36,223 nt of DNA from Gammaproteobacteria bacterium (GCA_025355165.1 JANYAD010000063.1:1-36223), one strand, 5' to 3'. Numbered from the stretch's first letter, positions 15,370 through 23,582 are shown. Notes: generated from the letters alone by a model not told the origin. Translations and numbers: made by a program.

Positions 15370-15987
15370 TTAATCGCTCTCCAAACTCGCGGCTGCAGCG
15401 CGTGCAGCACGCACGAACTGAAGAATCTTCGCAGGGTCCTTCACGCCCGGCTCGGATTCCACACCGCTGCTGACATCCACGCCAAAAGGCCGTACGGCCT
15501 GGATGGCTTCTGCAACGTTTTGCGCGGACAAGCCGCCGGCGAGAATGACCTCGGTCTGTCGCGCGAGCTCCGCGGCGCGGCCCCAATCGGCAAGCTCGCC
15601 GATGCCGCTGGAAGGACCCTCGAACAGCATGCGTCCGGGCAACGGGTTAGGCGTTTTTCGACCGAATCGCACCACCGGAAGCACCTTGATATGCGCCGGA
15701 ATTTTAAGCTCGCGCAAATCCTCCACGTCGGTTTGGAAATAATCCGGTTTGAGTATCCTGCAAATCTCGTCGACTTTCATTTGCAAGGGATGCTGCGCAA
15801 CGGCGATGCGCAGTATGCCCTTCGGCGCCAGCGCAGCCAGTTGTGCGGCCTGCCCGGGAGTGACCTGCCGCGGGCTCGGCGCAAACACGAACCCGATCGC
15901 ATCAACGTTGGCATCCGCCGCCGCGCTGACTGCGTCGGCCCCGGTAATACCGCATATTTTGATCCACATGGCGGGAAGTGTAGCCAT
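15370..15987 (-). CDS. trpF: Phosphoribosylanthranilate isomerase
   Basis: 205 residues. It catalyses the Amadori rearrangement of phosphoribosylanthranilate. Motifs are WIKICGIT near the start with the catalytic Cys, FVFAPSPRQVT, YFQTDVEDL, ILAGGLSAQNV and the catalytic Asp region GVDVSSGVE. It is a separate gene rather than fused to trpC as in E. coli. The start used abuts the trpC stop. ATG 15969, just before WIKICGIT, is an alternative that would give a more typical N-terminus. Its stop abuts the trpB start. Confidence 0.97.
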   Translation of the reverse strand: MATLPAMWIKICGITGADAVSAAADANVDAIGFVFAPSPRQVTPGQAAQLAALAPKGILRIAVAQHPLQMKVDEICRILKPDYFQTDVEDLRELKIPAHIKVLPVVRFGRKTPNPLPGRMLFEGPSSGIGELADWGRAAELARQTEVILAGGLSAQNVAEAIQAVRPFGVDVSSGVESEPGVKDPAKILQFVRAARAAAASLESD

Positions 15988-16809
15988 TTAACTTTGCACT
16001 GTCCGCGCCGTTGCCAAAATTTCGCTCAGCAATTGCGTCGGGTCCTCACAGCTCATCAGCGCCGTGCCGATCAATGCCAGGCGAAACCCCATGCGTCTCA
16101 TTTGCACGGCATCGGCGGCGCAGGTGACGCCGCTTTCCGCCACGGCGGGCCACTTTTGCGGCAGGTGCGATGTAAGTGCGGCGAATCGCTGCGGCATGAT
16201 TTCCAGGGTCTTGAGGTCGCGGCAATTGACTCCAATAAGAATATTGTCCCCGCTGCGCGCCGCAGTGAGATCTTGCGCGGCTGACAAGTCCGCGGCGTCG
16301 AAAGCCTCGAGCAGCACGAACATGCCGTGCTCGGCCGCCGCATCCAGCAAGTGAGTCATCTGCGATGCCGTGAGCATCCTCACTATCACCAGCACACCGC
16401 CCGCGCCTGCCGCCCGCGCCTCCAACACCTGGTAAGGATCGATGAGAAAATCTTTGCGCATGACCGGCACGGCCAGCGGCGCAAGCACTCGCGCGGCGTG
16501 GCGCAAATGCTGTAGCGATCCATCGAAACGGGTTGGCTCGGTCAGCACTGACACGGCGGCAGCGCCGGCCAGTCCGTATTGCGCCACCCGGCCGAGCCAA
16601 GCCTCGCTTTGCCCGCCCAATCGTCCGGCCGCCGGAGAGCGAAACTTGAGTTCCGCAATGACATCGAATCCCTGTTCCGACAAGCGCAGCGGCGGGCTTC
16701 GTGGCGCCGCCTTGGCACGCTTCTGAAGTGCCGCAAGCGGCTCGCGCGCCATCGCCTCGCCGACGCGGGCCGCGCTGGTTCGGGCCATCTCATCGAGAAA
16801 GCCGCTCAT
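15988..16809 (-). CDS. trpC: Indole-3-glycerol phosphate synthase
   Basis: 273 residues, monofunctional. It closes the indole ring from carboxyphenylamino-deoxyribulose phosphate. TIM-barrel motifs are VIAELKFRSPAAG (the E-x-K-x-x-S-P signature), VPVMRKDFLIDPYQV with the catalytic Lys, GVNCRDLKTLEI, and AVAESGV. I chose ATG 16809-16807, which overlaps the trpD stop as ATGA. A longer frame to 16866 would lie inside trpD. Confidence 0.97.
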   Translation of the reverse strand: MSGFLDEMARTSAARVGEAMAREPLAALQKRAKAAPRSPPLRLSEQGFDVIAELKFRSPAAGRLGGQSEAWLGRVAQYGLAGAAAVSVLTEPTRFDGSLQHLRHAARVLAPLAVPVMRKDFLIDPYQVLEARAAGAGGVLVIVRMLTASQMTHLLDAAAEHGMFVLLEAFDAADLSAAQDLTAARSGDNILIGVNCRDLKTLEIMPQRFAALTSHLPQKWPAVAESGVTCAADAVQMRRMGFRLALIGTALMSCEDPTQLLSEILATARTVQS

Positions 16810-17852
16810 GATGCGGCCTTCACATCGGCGCAGTGCATCGCAAAGACTTTTAGTTTCTGCAGCCACGCTTGAGCCTTGCCGCTATCGAGTACAGCTCGGG
16901 CCAGCGCGATGCCTCCAGCGATGGATTGCGAGCGCCCCGCGATGTTGAGCGCAAGTCCGCACTGCAAAACCAGGGTGTCGCGATGCGGCCCTTGATCCCG
17001 TCCTTCGAAAACGTCGAGCAGGGCTTTCAAGTTGGCCCTGACATCGCCGCCTTTAAGATCCTGCGCGGCGCAGCGCGGGATGCCGAATTCTTCGGGATTG
17101 ATCTCCCGCCGGGTGATTTTGGCTCCTTGCACGTCGAATGCGACGAACGAACCGATCGGGGTGGCCTCGTCCCATCCGCCGGCGCCATGCAACACCCAGC
17201 CGCGCTCCATCGGCATGCCGGCAAGAGTTCCCGCCATGAGCTCTGCCGTGGGCGCATCGTAGGTACCGATCAACAAGAAGCGCGGCGCAGCTGGATTGGT
17301 CAGAGGTCCCAGTAAATTGAACACCGTGCGGATGCCGAGCGCGCTGCGAATCGGGGCAACGGCCTTCATGGCGGGGTGGAAATAGGGTGCGAACAGAAAG
17401 GTGAATCCGGTGGCGACGAAACATTCTGCGGCGCGATTTTCATCCAACGGCAACTTGAACCCCAGCGCTTCGATCAGATCGGCACTGCCGCAGCGGCTCG
17501 AGATCGAGCGATTACCATGCTTGACGACGGGCAGTCCGCAAGCGGCGGCAAGAAGAGCGGCGCCGGTTGACAGGTTCACGCTGCCCGAGCCGTCGCCGCC
17601 CGTGCCCACGATGTCGATGGCATCGAGTCCCTGGGGGAGTGCCGGCTTCAGCGCGAGGGCTCGCATGGCTGCCGCGAAGCCGCGCACCTCATCTGCCGTA
17701 ACGCCTTTGGTGCGCAGCGCCGTCAGCAAGGCGCCCGCCATGGCAGGTGCAAGATCTGGAGCCGTCAGAGCTCGCAGCAGCGATGCTGACTGCGCCTCGC
17801 TCAAATTGCGATTTTCAAGCAGCCGCTCCAAGGTGTGGCGTGGATTGTCCAT
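16806..17852 (-). CDS. trpD: Anthranilate phosphoribosyltransferase
   Basis: 348 residues, monofunctional and not fused to trpG. It transfers phosphoribose from PRPP to anthranilate. Motifs are the glycine-rich PRPP loop DIVGTGGDGSGSVNLSTGAA, the anthranilate-side KHGNRSISSRCGSADLIEAL, and FLFAPYFHPAMK followed by RTVFNLLGPLTNPA. The gene starts 10 nt after the trpG stop and its stop overlaps the trpC start. Confidence 0.97.
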   Translation of the reverse strand: MDNPRHTLERLLENRNLSEAQSASLLRALTAPDLAPAMAGALLTALRTKGVTADEVRGFAAAMRALALKPALPQGLDAIDIVGTGGDGSGSVNLSTGAALLAAACGLPVVKHGNRSISSRCGSADLIEALGFKLPLDENRAAECFVATGFTFLFAPYFHPAMKAVAPIRSALGIRTVFNLLGPLTNPAAPRFLLIGTYDAPTAELMAGTLAGMPMERGWVLHGAGGWDEATPIGSFVAFDVQGAKITRREINPEEFGIPRCAAQDLKGGDVRANLKALLDVFEGRDQGPHRDTLVLQCGLALNIAGRSQSIAGGIALARAVLDSGKAQAWLQKLKVFAMHCADVKAAS

Positions 17853-17862
17853 GCAGCGCGGA

Positions 17863-18435
17863 TTAGTTCTTGAGGAAATTGTTCATGAGTATCGGACCGT
17901 CGGGCGTCAATACGCTTTCCGGATGAAACTGGACACCTTCGATCGGCAAAGTCCGATGGCGCACGCCCATAATTTCGCCTTCCGGGGTGCGCGAGGTGAC
18001 TTCCAGTATCGACGGAACGCTATCGGCATCGGCAATCAGCGAGTGATAGCGTCCGGCCTCGAAGTCCTGGCGCATGCCAGCATACAACCCCTTGCCGTCA
18101 TGCCGCACAGTTGAGACCTTGCCGTGCATCAACCGCGCCGCGCGGACCACCTTGCCGCCGAATACCTCGACCAAGGATTGGTGACCCAGGCACACGCCGA
18201 AAATCGGAATGCGTCCGGCAAAGGCTTCTATCATGGTTTTGGAAACCCCTGCTGCGTGCGGCGTGCCTGGGCCGGGGGAAATGACCAGATGCGTGTGATT
18301 CTGCGACAGAGCTTGCTGCACGCTGATGGCATCGTTGCGATGCACGGCGACTTGCGCGCCGAAGCCACGGAAAGCCTGCACCAAGTTGTATGTGAACGAA
18401 TCGTAGTTGTCGATGAGCAATATTCTGGCCTGCAT
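17863..18435 (-). CDS. trpG: Anthranilate synthase glutamine amidotransferase subunit
   Basis: 190 residues. A class I glutamine amidotransferase that supplies ammonia to TrpE. It shows LLIDNYDSFTYNLVQ, SPGPGTP, the nucleophile Cys in GVCLGHQSL and the catalytic His-Glu pair in VQFHPESVLT. The ATG directly abuts the trpE stop. Such TrpG proteins sometimes also serve p-aminobenzoate synthase (PabA role). No separate pabA is seen in this window. Confidence 0.97.
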   Translation of the reverse strand: MQARILLIDNYDSFTYNLVQAFRGFGAQVAVHRNDAISVQQALSQNHTHLVISPGPGTPHAAGVSKTMIEAFAGRIPIFGVCLGHQSLVEVFGGKVVRAARLMHGKVSTVRHDGKGLYAGMRQDFEAGRYHSLIADADSVPSILEVTSRTPEGEIMGVRHRTLPIEGVQFHPESVLTPDGPILMNNFLKN

Positions 18436-19821
18436 CTAAAGCCCCTCGGCCGCAAGTTCGAGTGCGCGCCGCAGCACGGCGCTCTTCGCCATCAACTCTT
18501 CGTACTCCAGCACAGCAGAACTGTCTGCGACGATGCCGCCCCCGGCCTGATAACTGTAAGTATCGCCGCGAAATACCAGCGTGCGGATGGTGATGGCCTG
18601 GTCCATGTCGCCCCGCTGGCCGAAATAGCCCACGGTGCCGCCGTAGAGCTGCCGCCCCGCCGGCTCGAGCTCATCGATCAATTCCATGGCGCGCACCTTC
18701 GGAGCGCCCACCAGCGTCCCGGCGGGAAAAGTGGCCGCGAACAAGTCGAATGCGTCTTGGGCAGGCGCCAGGCGCCCCTTCACGCCGCTAACGATGTGCA
18801 TAATGTGGCTGTAGCGTTCGATCACTCGATAAGGATCCACCGACACCGAGCCGGCTACGGCGACCCTCCCCAAGTCGTTGCGGGCCAGGTCCACCAACAT
18901 CACATGTTCGGCGTTTTCCTTCGGATCCGCGAGCAGTTCGAGTGCGAGCGCGGCGTCGCGTACCTCATCGGCGCCCCGTGGACGCGATCCTGCGATGGGC
19001 CGAAGTTGGGCATGTCCGCCGTGACACTTCACCAACGCTTCCGGAGACGAACCTACCACGGTGATGTCGCCGAGCTCGGCGAAGAACATGTAAGGCGATG
19101 GATTCAAAAGACGCAATGCCCGGTAAGCCTGGAACGGCTGCAGCGCATGGCGTCCTTCGAACCGCGATGCCAGCACCAGCTGATAGACATCGCCCGACGC
19201 GATATATTCCTGCGCCTGTCGCACCCGCAATGCGTGCCTCTGTTCGGTCAACGATGGAATGGCCAGCGAGAATTTACCCGGCGCGAGAATCATCGGCACG
19301 GCGCCGCGCAGCGCCCTCATGACCTCGCGTCGCAGGCTTTGGCGTTCGTGCTCGCTGCCATCATGCAAAAGTGCGACGCCGCGAGTCAGATGATCGAATA
19401 CCAACAGCGATTGCGGCGCCAGGTAATGCGCATGCGGCGTTACCGTCTGATCGAGACTGCGCCCCGGCAAACGCTCGAAATAGCGCACGGCATCGTAGGC
19501 TGTGTATCCCACCAAGCCGCCGAGCAGCGGCACGCCGGCGATTTGTGGACTGGGCTTGGGTGCCCGCGCCAAGCCGGCGCGCAAGACATCCAGGAACTCG
19601 TGGCGGTTTTGCGGCCGCGGCCCGATGGCACCGCCAATACTCGCTCCCGCGGCGTCAATTTTAACCTCCAAACAGTCGCCGAAGCCGATGAACGAATAAC
19701 GTGCCAGGCGCTCGCCGCCCTCGACGCTCTCGAGCAGAAATCGCGGCCGAAAAGGCGCAAGCTTCAAGTACGCCGAAACCGGCGTGTCTAAATCGGCAGC
19801 AATGTCAAAAGGCGGTTTCAT
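18436..19821 (-). CDS. trpE: Anthranilate synthase component I
   Basis: 461 residues. It converts chorismate to anthranilate with TrpG and is the first committed enzyme of the pathway. Near the start, ADLDTPVSAYLKLA and FLLESVEGGERLARYSFIG include the LLES element that forms part of the tryptophan feedback site in this family. Chorismate-domain motifs are VYQLVLASRF, SPEALVKC, IAGSRPRGADE, LVDLARNDLGRV and TFPAGTLVGAPKVRAME. I chose ATG 19821. An in-frame TTG at 19839 is less likely because it lies right at the end of the attenuator T-run. The gene is first in the trp operon and sits 20 nt below the terminator hairpin. Confidence 0.97.
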   Translation of the reverse strand: MKPPFDIAADLDTPVSAYLKLAPFRPRFLLESVEGGERLARYSFIGFGDCLEVKIDAAGASIGGAIGPRPQNRHEFLDVLRAGLARAPKPSPQIAGVPLLGGLVGYTAYDAVRYFERLPGRSLDQTVTPHAHYLAPQSLLVFDHLTRGVALLHDGSEHERQSLRREVMRALRGAVPMILAPGKFSLAIPSLTEQRHALRVRQAQEYIASGDVYQLVLASRFEGRHALQPFQAYRALRLLNPSPYMFFAELGDITVVGSSPEALVKCHGGHAQLRPIAGSRPRGADEVRDAALALELLADPKENAEHVMLVDLARNDLGRVAVAGSVSVDPYRVIERYSHIMHIVSGVKGRLAPAQDAFDLFAATFPAGTLVGAPKVRAMELIDELEPAGRQLYGGTVGYFGQRGDMDQAITIRTLVFRGDTYSYQAGGGIVADSSAVLEYEELMAKSAVLRRALELAAEGL

Positions 19822-19840
19822 CGCACATTCCACGGGCAAT

Positions 19841-19877
19841 AAAAAAACCCACCACCACTTGTCAGCGGAGATGGGTT
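19841..19877 (-). terminator. trp attenuator terminator hairpin (regions 3:4)
   Basis: On the minus strand AACCCATCTCC (19877-19867) and GGTGGTGGGTT (19856-19846) form an 11-position stem with one G-U pair and one U-U mismatch, around a 10-nt loop. A run of seven T follows at once. This is a canonical intrinsic terminator placed just before trpE, where no terminator would be expected unless it is regulated. Confidence 0.8.
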
Positions 19878-19910
19878 CTGGATTAACGAAAAGATCAAAA
19901 GCTAAACGGC

Positions 19911-19949
19911 CAGCCCACTCCTCAAGAAAAACGCCACCAGCGGGTGCTG
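19911..19949 (-). promoter_or_regulatory. trp attenuator regions 1 and 2 (pause hairpin and antiterminator arm)
   Basis: Region 2, GAGGAGTGGGCT (19923-19912), can pair with terminator region 3 through GGAG and TGGG against CCCAxCTCC, with one bulged base. That pairing would exclude the terminator. Region 1, CAGCACCC (19949-19942) inside the leader reading frame, can pair with GGGCTG (19916-19911) of region 2, giving the alternative pause hairpin. The order fits ribosome-controlled attenuation. Pairings were worked out by eye, without energies. Confidence 0.65.
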
Positions 19950-19972
19950 CGAAGGATGGGAGCGGTCGACAT
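19922..19972 (-). CDS. trpL: trp operon leader peptide
   Basis: A 16-codon reading frame, MSTAPILRSTRWWRFS then TGA, with tandem Trp codons at 19939-19934. The WWR followed by a short tail and stop is the same design as the E. coli leader (GWWRTS). The stop overlaps the start of antiterminator region 2, as expected for a sensor of charged tRNA-Trp. There is no Shine-Dalgarno sequence, and the start lies about 7 nt past a -10 element. The mRNA may therefore be leaderless, as reported for trpL of Sinorhizobium meliloti. The peptide is inferred, but the frame, codons and hairpins agree. Confidence 0.85.
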   Translation of the reverse strand: MSTAPILRSTRWWRFS

Positions 19973-19978
19973 ACGGTC

Positions 19979-20008
19979 AGTATCGCCGTAGGGGATTGGC
20001 AGCGTCAA
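19979..20008 (-). promoter_or_regulatory. trp operon promoter
   Basis: On the minus strand TTGACG (20008-20003) and GATACT (19984-19979) are separated by 18 nt. They match the sigma70 -35 box at five of six positions and the -10 box at four of six. The predicted transcription start falls on or within a base or two of the trpL AUG (19972). No E. coli-type TrpR operator is apparent. The promoter lies just after the stop of the small upstream gene (20021). Confidence 0.6.
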
Positions 20009-20020
20009 CTGCCAGGTGCA

Positions 20021-20362
20021 TCAATGCTGGCTTTTTCCTGCGGTTTCAAGGACTTTCTTGCATTTACGGGTCAATTCCACGAATCGGGGAGTCAGGCCGA
20101 TGTCTTCATAGACCGGATCGCCGTGATCATCGCGCGAAATCACCTTAGGTCCCTTTTCGTACGGCATGGCGGCCTCGAGCTCATCAAGCGCTGCCCCCAG
20201 CAGATCGGTCACCATTTCTTCGATGGATTGCCCGGCAAAAAGCGTGGCGAGGGCTTCAAGCCTCGCGGCATCATCCAGCGGCAAGCGCACGGCATACTCC
20301 TTGGCCGTCCTTGCAGGTGCCGCCGCCGTCTTCCATCGATCGAGCAAGGGCTTGAATTTCAC
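20021..20362 (-). CDS. Small conserved protein of the 'type 1 pili tip component' annotation family
   Basis: A 113-residue soluble protein. MKFKPLLDRW, then AKEYAVRLPLDDAARLEALA, IEEMVTDLLGAALDELE and GDPVYEDIGLTPRFVELTRK resemble a gammaproteobacterial family often labelled pilin assembly or type 1 pili tip component. That label has little experimental support to my knowledge. I chose GTG 20362-20360, with GGAG about 6 nt upstream and a typical MKF start. A longer frame to 20419 adds an unlikely hydrophobic extension. It lies upstream of the trp promoter on the same strand and divergently from the ABC transporter. Function unknown. Confidence 0.75.
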   Translation of the reverse strand: MKFKPLLDRWKTAAAPARTAKEYAVRLPLDDAARLEALATLFAGQSIEEMVTDLLGAALDELEAAMPYEKGPKVISRDDHGDPVYEDIGLTPRFVELTRKCKKVLETAGKSQH

Positions 20363-20507
20363 GACTACTCCGCCATAGCAGACTACTGCAAATGACATTA
20401 TAGCCGCGGGGATCCTCATCAGCGCTCAATCCACTCCGAAATCCGACAATCGCAGCGGCGGTTGGCGGCTCAATCTTGCAGGCGTTTTTGCCTATACCAG
20501 CCGGGCT

Positions 20508-22274
20508 ATGAAGCTGGTGTGGAGCACTAACAAGGCGTTGAGCATCGGACTGGCCGTGCTCACGCTGATCGCGGGCGTGCTGCCCGCGGGCGTTGCCTAC
20601 GTCGGCGCTCAAATCGTCGATGCCGTCATTCACGCCGCGGAATTGCATCGGCGCACCGGCACCACCTTTCTCACCGATGTGGTGCGCTATGTAGCGCTCG
20701 AGGCATTGCTGGTCGCCGCGACCTCCATGGCGCAGCGGGGAATTTCCCTGGCGCAGTCTTTGCTACGCGCGCAACTGGGCCAGCGCGTCAATGTGATGAT
20801 TTTGGAAAAAGCATTGACGCTGGATTTGACCCAGTTCGAGGATTCCGAGTTCTACGACAAACTGACGCGCGCGCGCCGCGAAGCTTCCAGCCGGCCCTTA
20901 AGCCTGGTTATGCGAACCTTTGCCTTGGCGCAAAATGCGGTGTCGCTGATTTCCTTTGGCGGCTTGCTCTTTAGGTTCTCTCCATGGGCGGTGGTGCTGT
21001 TGCTGTTGGCAGGCTTGCCGGCGTTTCTCGCGGAAGCGAAGTTCTCGGGCGAAGCGTTCAGGCTTTTCCGCTGGCGAGCGCCCGAGTCGCGCATGCAGAT
21101 CTATCTGGAATCGGTGCTGGCGCGGGAAGATTACGCCAAGGAAGTCAAACTGTTTGGCCTAGGGCAGCGATTTCTCGATCGCTACCGCGAAATTTTTACC
21201 CGGCTGTATCGCGAAGATAGGGACCTGACTTTGCGGCGCGACGCCTGGGGCTTTGGCTTGGGATTGCTCGGCATCGCCGCGCTATATGGCGGCTATGTGT
21301 GGATTGCCGCGGAAACGGTGCTCGGCGCCATGACGGTGGGACAAATGACCATGTACCTGATGCTGTTTCGTCAGGGCCAATCGGCAGTGACCGCGGCGCT
21401 GTCGGCCATCGGCGGTCTGTACGAGGATAATCTGTATCTGTCCAATTTATTCGAATACTTGGAGCAGCCGGTGGGCCGCGGCCATACCGCCGGTCACAAA
21501 CTCGCCGGGCCTAATCCGCAAGACGGCATTCGTTTCGAGGACGTAGAATTTCTCTACCCCGGCGCGACCCTGCCGGCGCTGTCCGGCATCGACCTGCACG
21601 TACGTCCTGGCGAGAGCTTGGCCCTGGTGGGACAGAACGGCTCGGGCAAGACCACTTTGATCAAACTGCTGACGCGCCTCTACGAGCCCACACGCGGCCG
21701 AGTCATGCTCGATGGACTCGATCTGAAGGAATGGGATGAGAACACGCTGCGCCAACGCATCGGCGTCATTTTTCAGGACTTCGCGCGCTATCAGCTGATC
21801 GTGGGCGAAAATATCGGTGCCGGGGATGCGCGGGCCTTCGATGATGAGACCCGCTGGCATAGCGCGGCCGCCAAAGGCCTTGCCGCGGAGTTCGTAGAGC
21901 AGCTTCCCGCCGCCTATCACACCCAACTCGGCAAGTGGTTCAAAGACGGGCGGGAACTGTCGGGCGGCCAGTGGCAGAAAATCGCGCTGGCCCGCGCTTT
22001 CATGCGCAGCGAAGCCGATATTTTGGTGCTGGACGAGCCCACCGCCGCGATCGATGCGGGCGCGGAAGCCGAGGTTTTCGAGCATTTCCGCGAGCTGACC
22101 CGCAATCGCATTGCCATCGTCATTTCCCACCGTTTTTCGACGGTGCGAATGACCGATCAAATATTGGTGCTGGAGGAAGGGCGCATCGTCGAGCGCGGCA
22201 GTCACGAGTCTTTAATGGCGGCCGACGGGCAATACGCCAAACTATTCACTTTACAGGCGCGCGGCTATCGTTAA
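20508..22274 (+). CDS. ABC exporter half-transporter (permease fused to ATPase)
   Basis: A 588-residue type I exporter subunit. About five or six membrane helices (residues 10-310) are followed by a nucleotide-binding domain with Walker A LVGQNGSGKTT, Q-loop IGVIFQDFARY, signature ELSGGQWQKIALARAF, Walker B ADILVLDEPTAA and the switch His in IVISHRFST. Such half-transporters dimerise to export lipids, peptides or drugs. The substrate is unknown. The start is uncertain. ATG 20508 lacks a ribosome site and falls inside what looks like a cytosolic lead-in (WRLNLAGVFAYTSRA). The frame is open back to 20379 with no ATG, GTG or TTG. An ATC at 20418 preceded by GGGGA is a speculative alternative. 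A thioredoxin-like gene follows 31 nt later. Confidence 0.9.
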   Translation: MKLVWSTNKALSIGLAVLTLIAGVLPAGVAYVGAQIVDAVIHAAELHRRTGTTFLTDVVRYVALEALLVAATSMAQRGISLAQSLLRAQLGQRVNVMILEKALTLDLTQFEDSEFYDKLTRARREASSRPLSLVMRTFALAQNAVSLISFGGLLFRFSPWAVVLLLLAGLPAFLAEAKFSGEAFRLFRWRAPESRMQIYLESVLAREDYAKEVKLFGLGQRFLDRYREIFTRLYREDRDLTLRRDAWGFGLGLLGIAALYGGYVWIAAETVLGAMTVGQMTMYLMLFRQGQSAVTAALSAIGGLYEDNLYLSNLFEYLEQPVGRGHTAGHKLAGPNPQDGIRFEDVEFLYPGATLPALSGIDLHVRPGESLALVGQNGSGKTTLIKLLTRLYEPTRGRVMLDGLDLKEWDENTLRQRIGVIFQDFARYQLIVGENIGAGDARAFDDETRWHSAAAKGLAAEFVEQLPAAYHTQLGKWFKDGRELSGGQWQKIALARAFMRSEADILVLDEPTAAIDAGAEAEVFEHFRELTRNRIAIVISHRFSTVRMTDQILVLEEGRIVERGSHESLMAADGQYAKLFTLQARGYR

Positions 22275-22305
22275 GGCTTTGCGATTGGGGGCCCCCCGAG
22301 TGATT

Positions 22306-23580
22306 ATGAAAAAGAAATTGCAATCAATGACCGCAATAATTTTCGGCGCATTGGGACTAGGCGCTTGGAGTGTCGCGCAAACTGAGGCCTCCTCAGGCGC
22401 GGCCGCCGGCGCTCCAGCCGGCGTCAAAATGGGCACGTACCGCGCCGTTCTGGAAACGCCGGGCGGCGAGCTGCCGTTCGGTCTGCAGCTGGTGCGCAAA
22501 GGCTCGCAGGTAGTGGGCTATCTCTTGAATGGCGAGGAGCGGCTGCCGTTGCGCGAGGTGAAGATCGCCGGCTCTCATTTGGAGATTAAAATGCCGGGAT
22601 ACGAAAACGTTCTGCAGGCCGATGCCGCCGGCAATCGGTTGACGGGCGAGGTGTTCTTGGTGAAACTCGCCGGCAAGAATCAACATGTGCCGCTGCATGC
22701 TACCTTGGGCGAGCAGTATCGCTTCTTCGCGAAACCGATCAAGAACAGCGCGGATCTTTCCGGCAAATGGGCGGTGAACTTCACCGACGACAGCGGCGTT
22801 GCGGAAGCGGCGGTCGGCGAGTTCAAACAGTCGCGCGACGCCGTGAGCGGCACATTCCTGACCCCGAGCGGCGATCATCGGTTTCTTGCCGGGCAGGTAC
22901 GAGGCGAGGAACTCTATTTGTCGACCTTCGATGGTGCGCACGTGTTCTTGTACAAGGCCAAGATCGCAAGCGACGGCACGCTCGCCGGTGATTTTTGGTC
23001 CGGTCTGAGATCCCACGAGAAATGGTCCGCCAGGCGCGATTCCGCGGCGCGGCTTCCGGATGCCTACCAGATCACGGCATTGCGTCCCGGCACCCATCAA
23101 TTCGATTTCGCGTTTCCCGATCTCGACGGCAAAACCATTTCGTCCGCCGATGCTCAGTTTCGCGGCAAAGTGCTGATTGTGGCGTTGGCGGGCAGCTGGT
23201 GCCCCAATTGCCATGATGAAGCGGCGTTTCTCGCCCCTCTCTATAAGGAGTATCGCGGCAGGGGATTGGAAATCGTGTCTTTGATGTTCGAACATTTTGG
23301 CGATTTTCCCCGCGCCGCCGAGGCTACGCAGCGATTCCGCCGGCACTACGGCATAGAATACACGACGCTGATCGCCGGTATTTCAGACAAGGACGAAGCC
23401 GCCAAGACGCTGCCGATGCTGCAGAGTTTCGTGGCGTTTCCGACGACGATTTTCGTCGACCGTAAAGGCCGGGTACGCAAGATTCACACCGGTTTCACGG
23501 GTCCCGCCACCGGCCAACACTACCTTGAATTCGTAACCGAGGTAAAACGCACACTTGATCAATTGCTGGCGGAGTCCTAG
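22306..23580 (+). CDS. Exported TlpA/ResA-like thioredoxin-domain protein
   Basis: About 424 residues. An N-terminal signal sequence (MKKKLQSMTAIIFGALGLGA) leads to roughly 240 residues of beta-rich sequence with repeated GxYRAVLETPGGELPF-like strands that I do not recognise. A C-terminal thioredoxin-fold domain (about residues 270-420) follows, with the redox motif in GSWCPNCHDEA and the cis-Pro region FVAFPTTIFVDRKGRVRK. It probably acts in the periplasm in disulfide exchange or redox sensing. I chose ATG 22306. TTG 22279 and GTG 22300 are in frame but less likely. It lies between an ABC exporter and yajQ, whose ATG begins 2 nt after this stop. Confidence 0.85.
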   Translation: MKKKLQSMTAIIFGALGLGAWSVAQTEASSGAAAGAPAGVKMGTYRAVLETPGGELPFGLQLVRKGSQVVGYLLNGEERLPLREVKIAGSHLEIKMPGYENVLQADAAGNRLTGEVFLVKLAGKNQHVPLHATLGEQYRFFAKPIKNSADLSGKWAVNFTDDSGVAEAAVGEFKQSRDAVSGTFLTPSGDHRFLAGQVRGEELYLSTFDGAHVFLYKAKIASDGTLAGDFWSGLRSHEKWSARRDSAARLPDAYQITALRPGTHQFDFAFPDLDGKTISSADAQFRGKVLIVALAGSWCPNCHDEAAFLAPLYKEYRGRGLEIVSLMFEHFGDFPRAAEATQRFRRHYGIEYTTLIAGISDKDEAAKTLPMLQSFVAFPTTIFVDRKGRVRKIHTGFTGPATGQHYLEFVTEVKRTLDQLLAES

Positions 23581-23582
23581 AG

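Noticed and set aside
15085-16284. 399-codon open frame opposite trpB, trpF and trpC
   Set aside because: It is a shadow of genuine trp genes on the other strand, with no domain or ribosome-site support.
18124-19791. 555-codon open frame opposite trpG and trpE
   Set aside because: It is antisense to two unmistakable trp genes. The GC-rich third positions of those genes keep the opposite frame open, and its translation has no recognisable domain.
19846-19857. TGG TGG TGG run (minus strand) as the Trp sensor of the attenuator
   Set aside because: It lies in the 3' arm of the terminator and is in frame with trpE with no start or stop of its own. The tandem Trp codons of the true leader are at 19934-19939.
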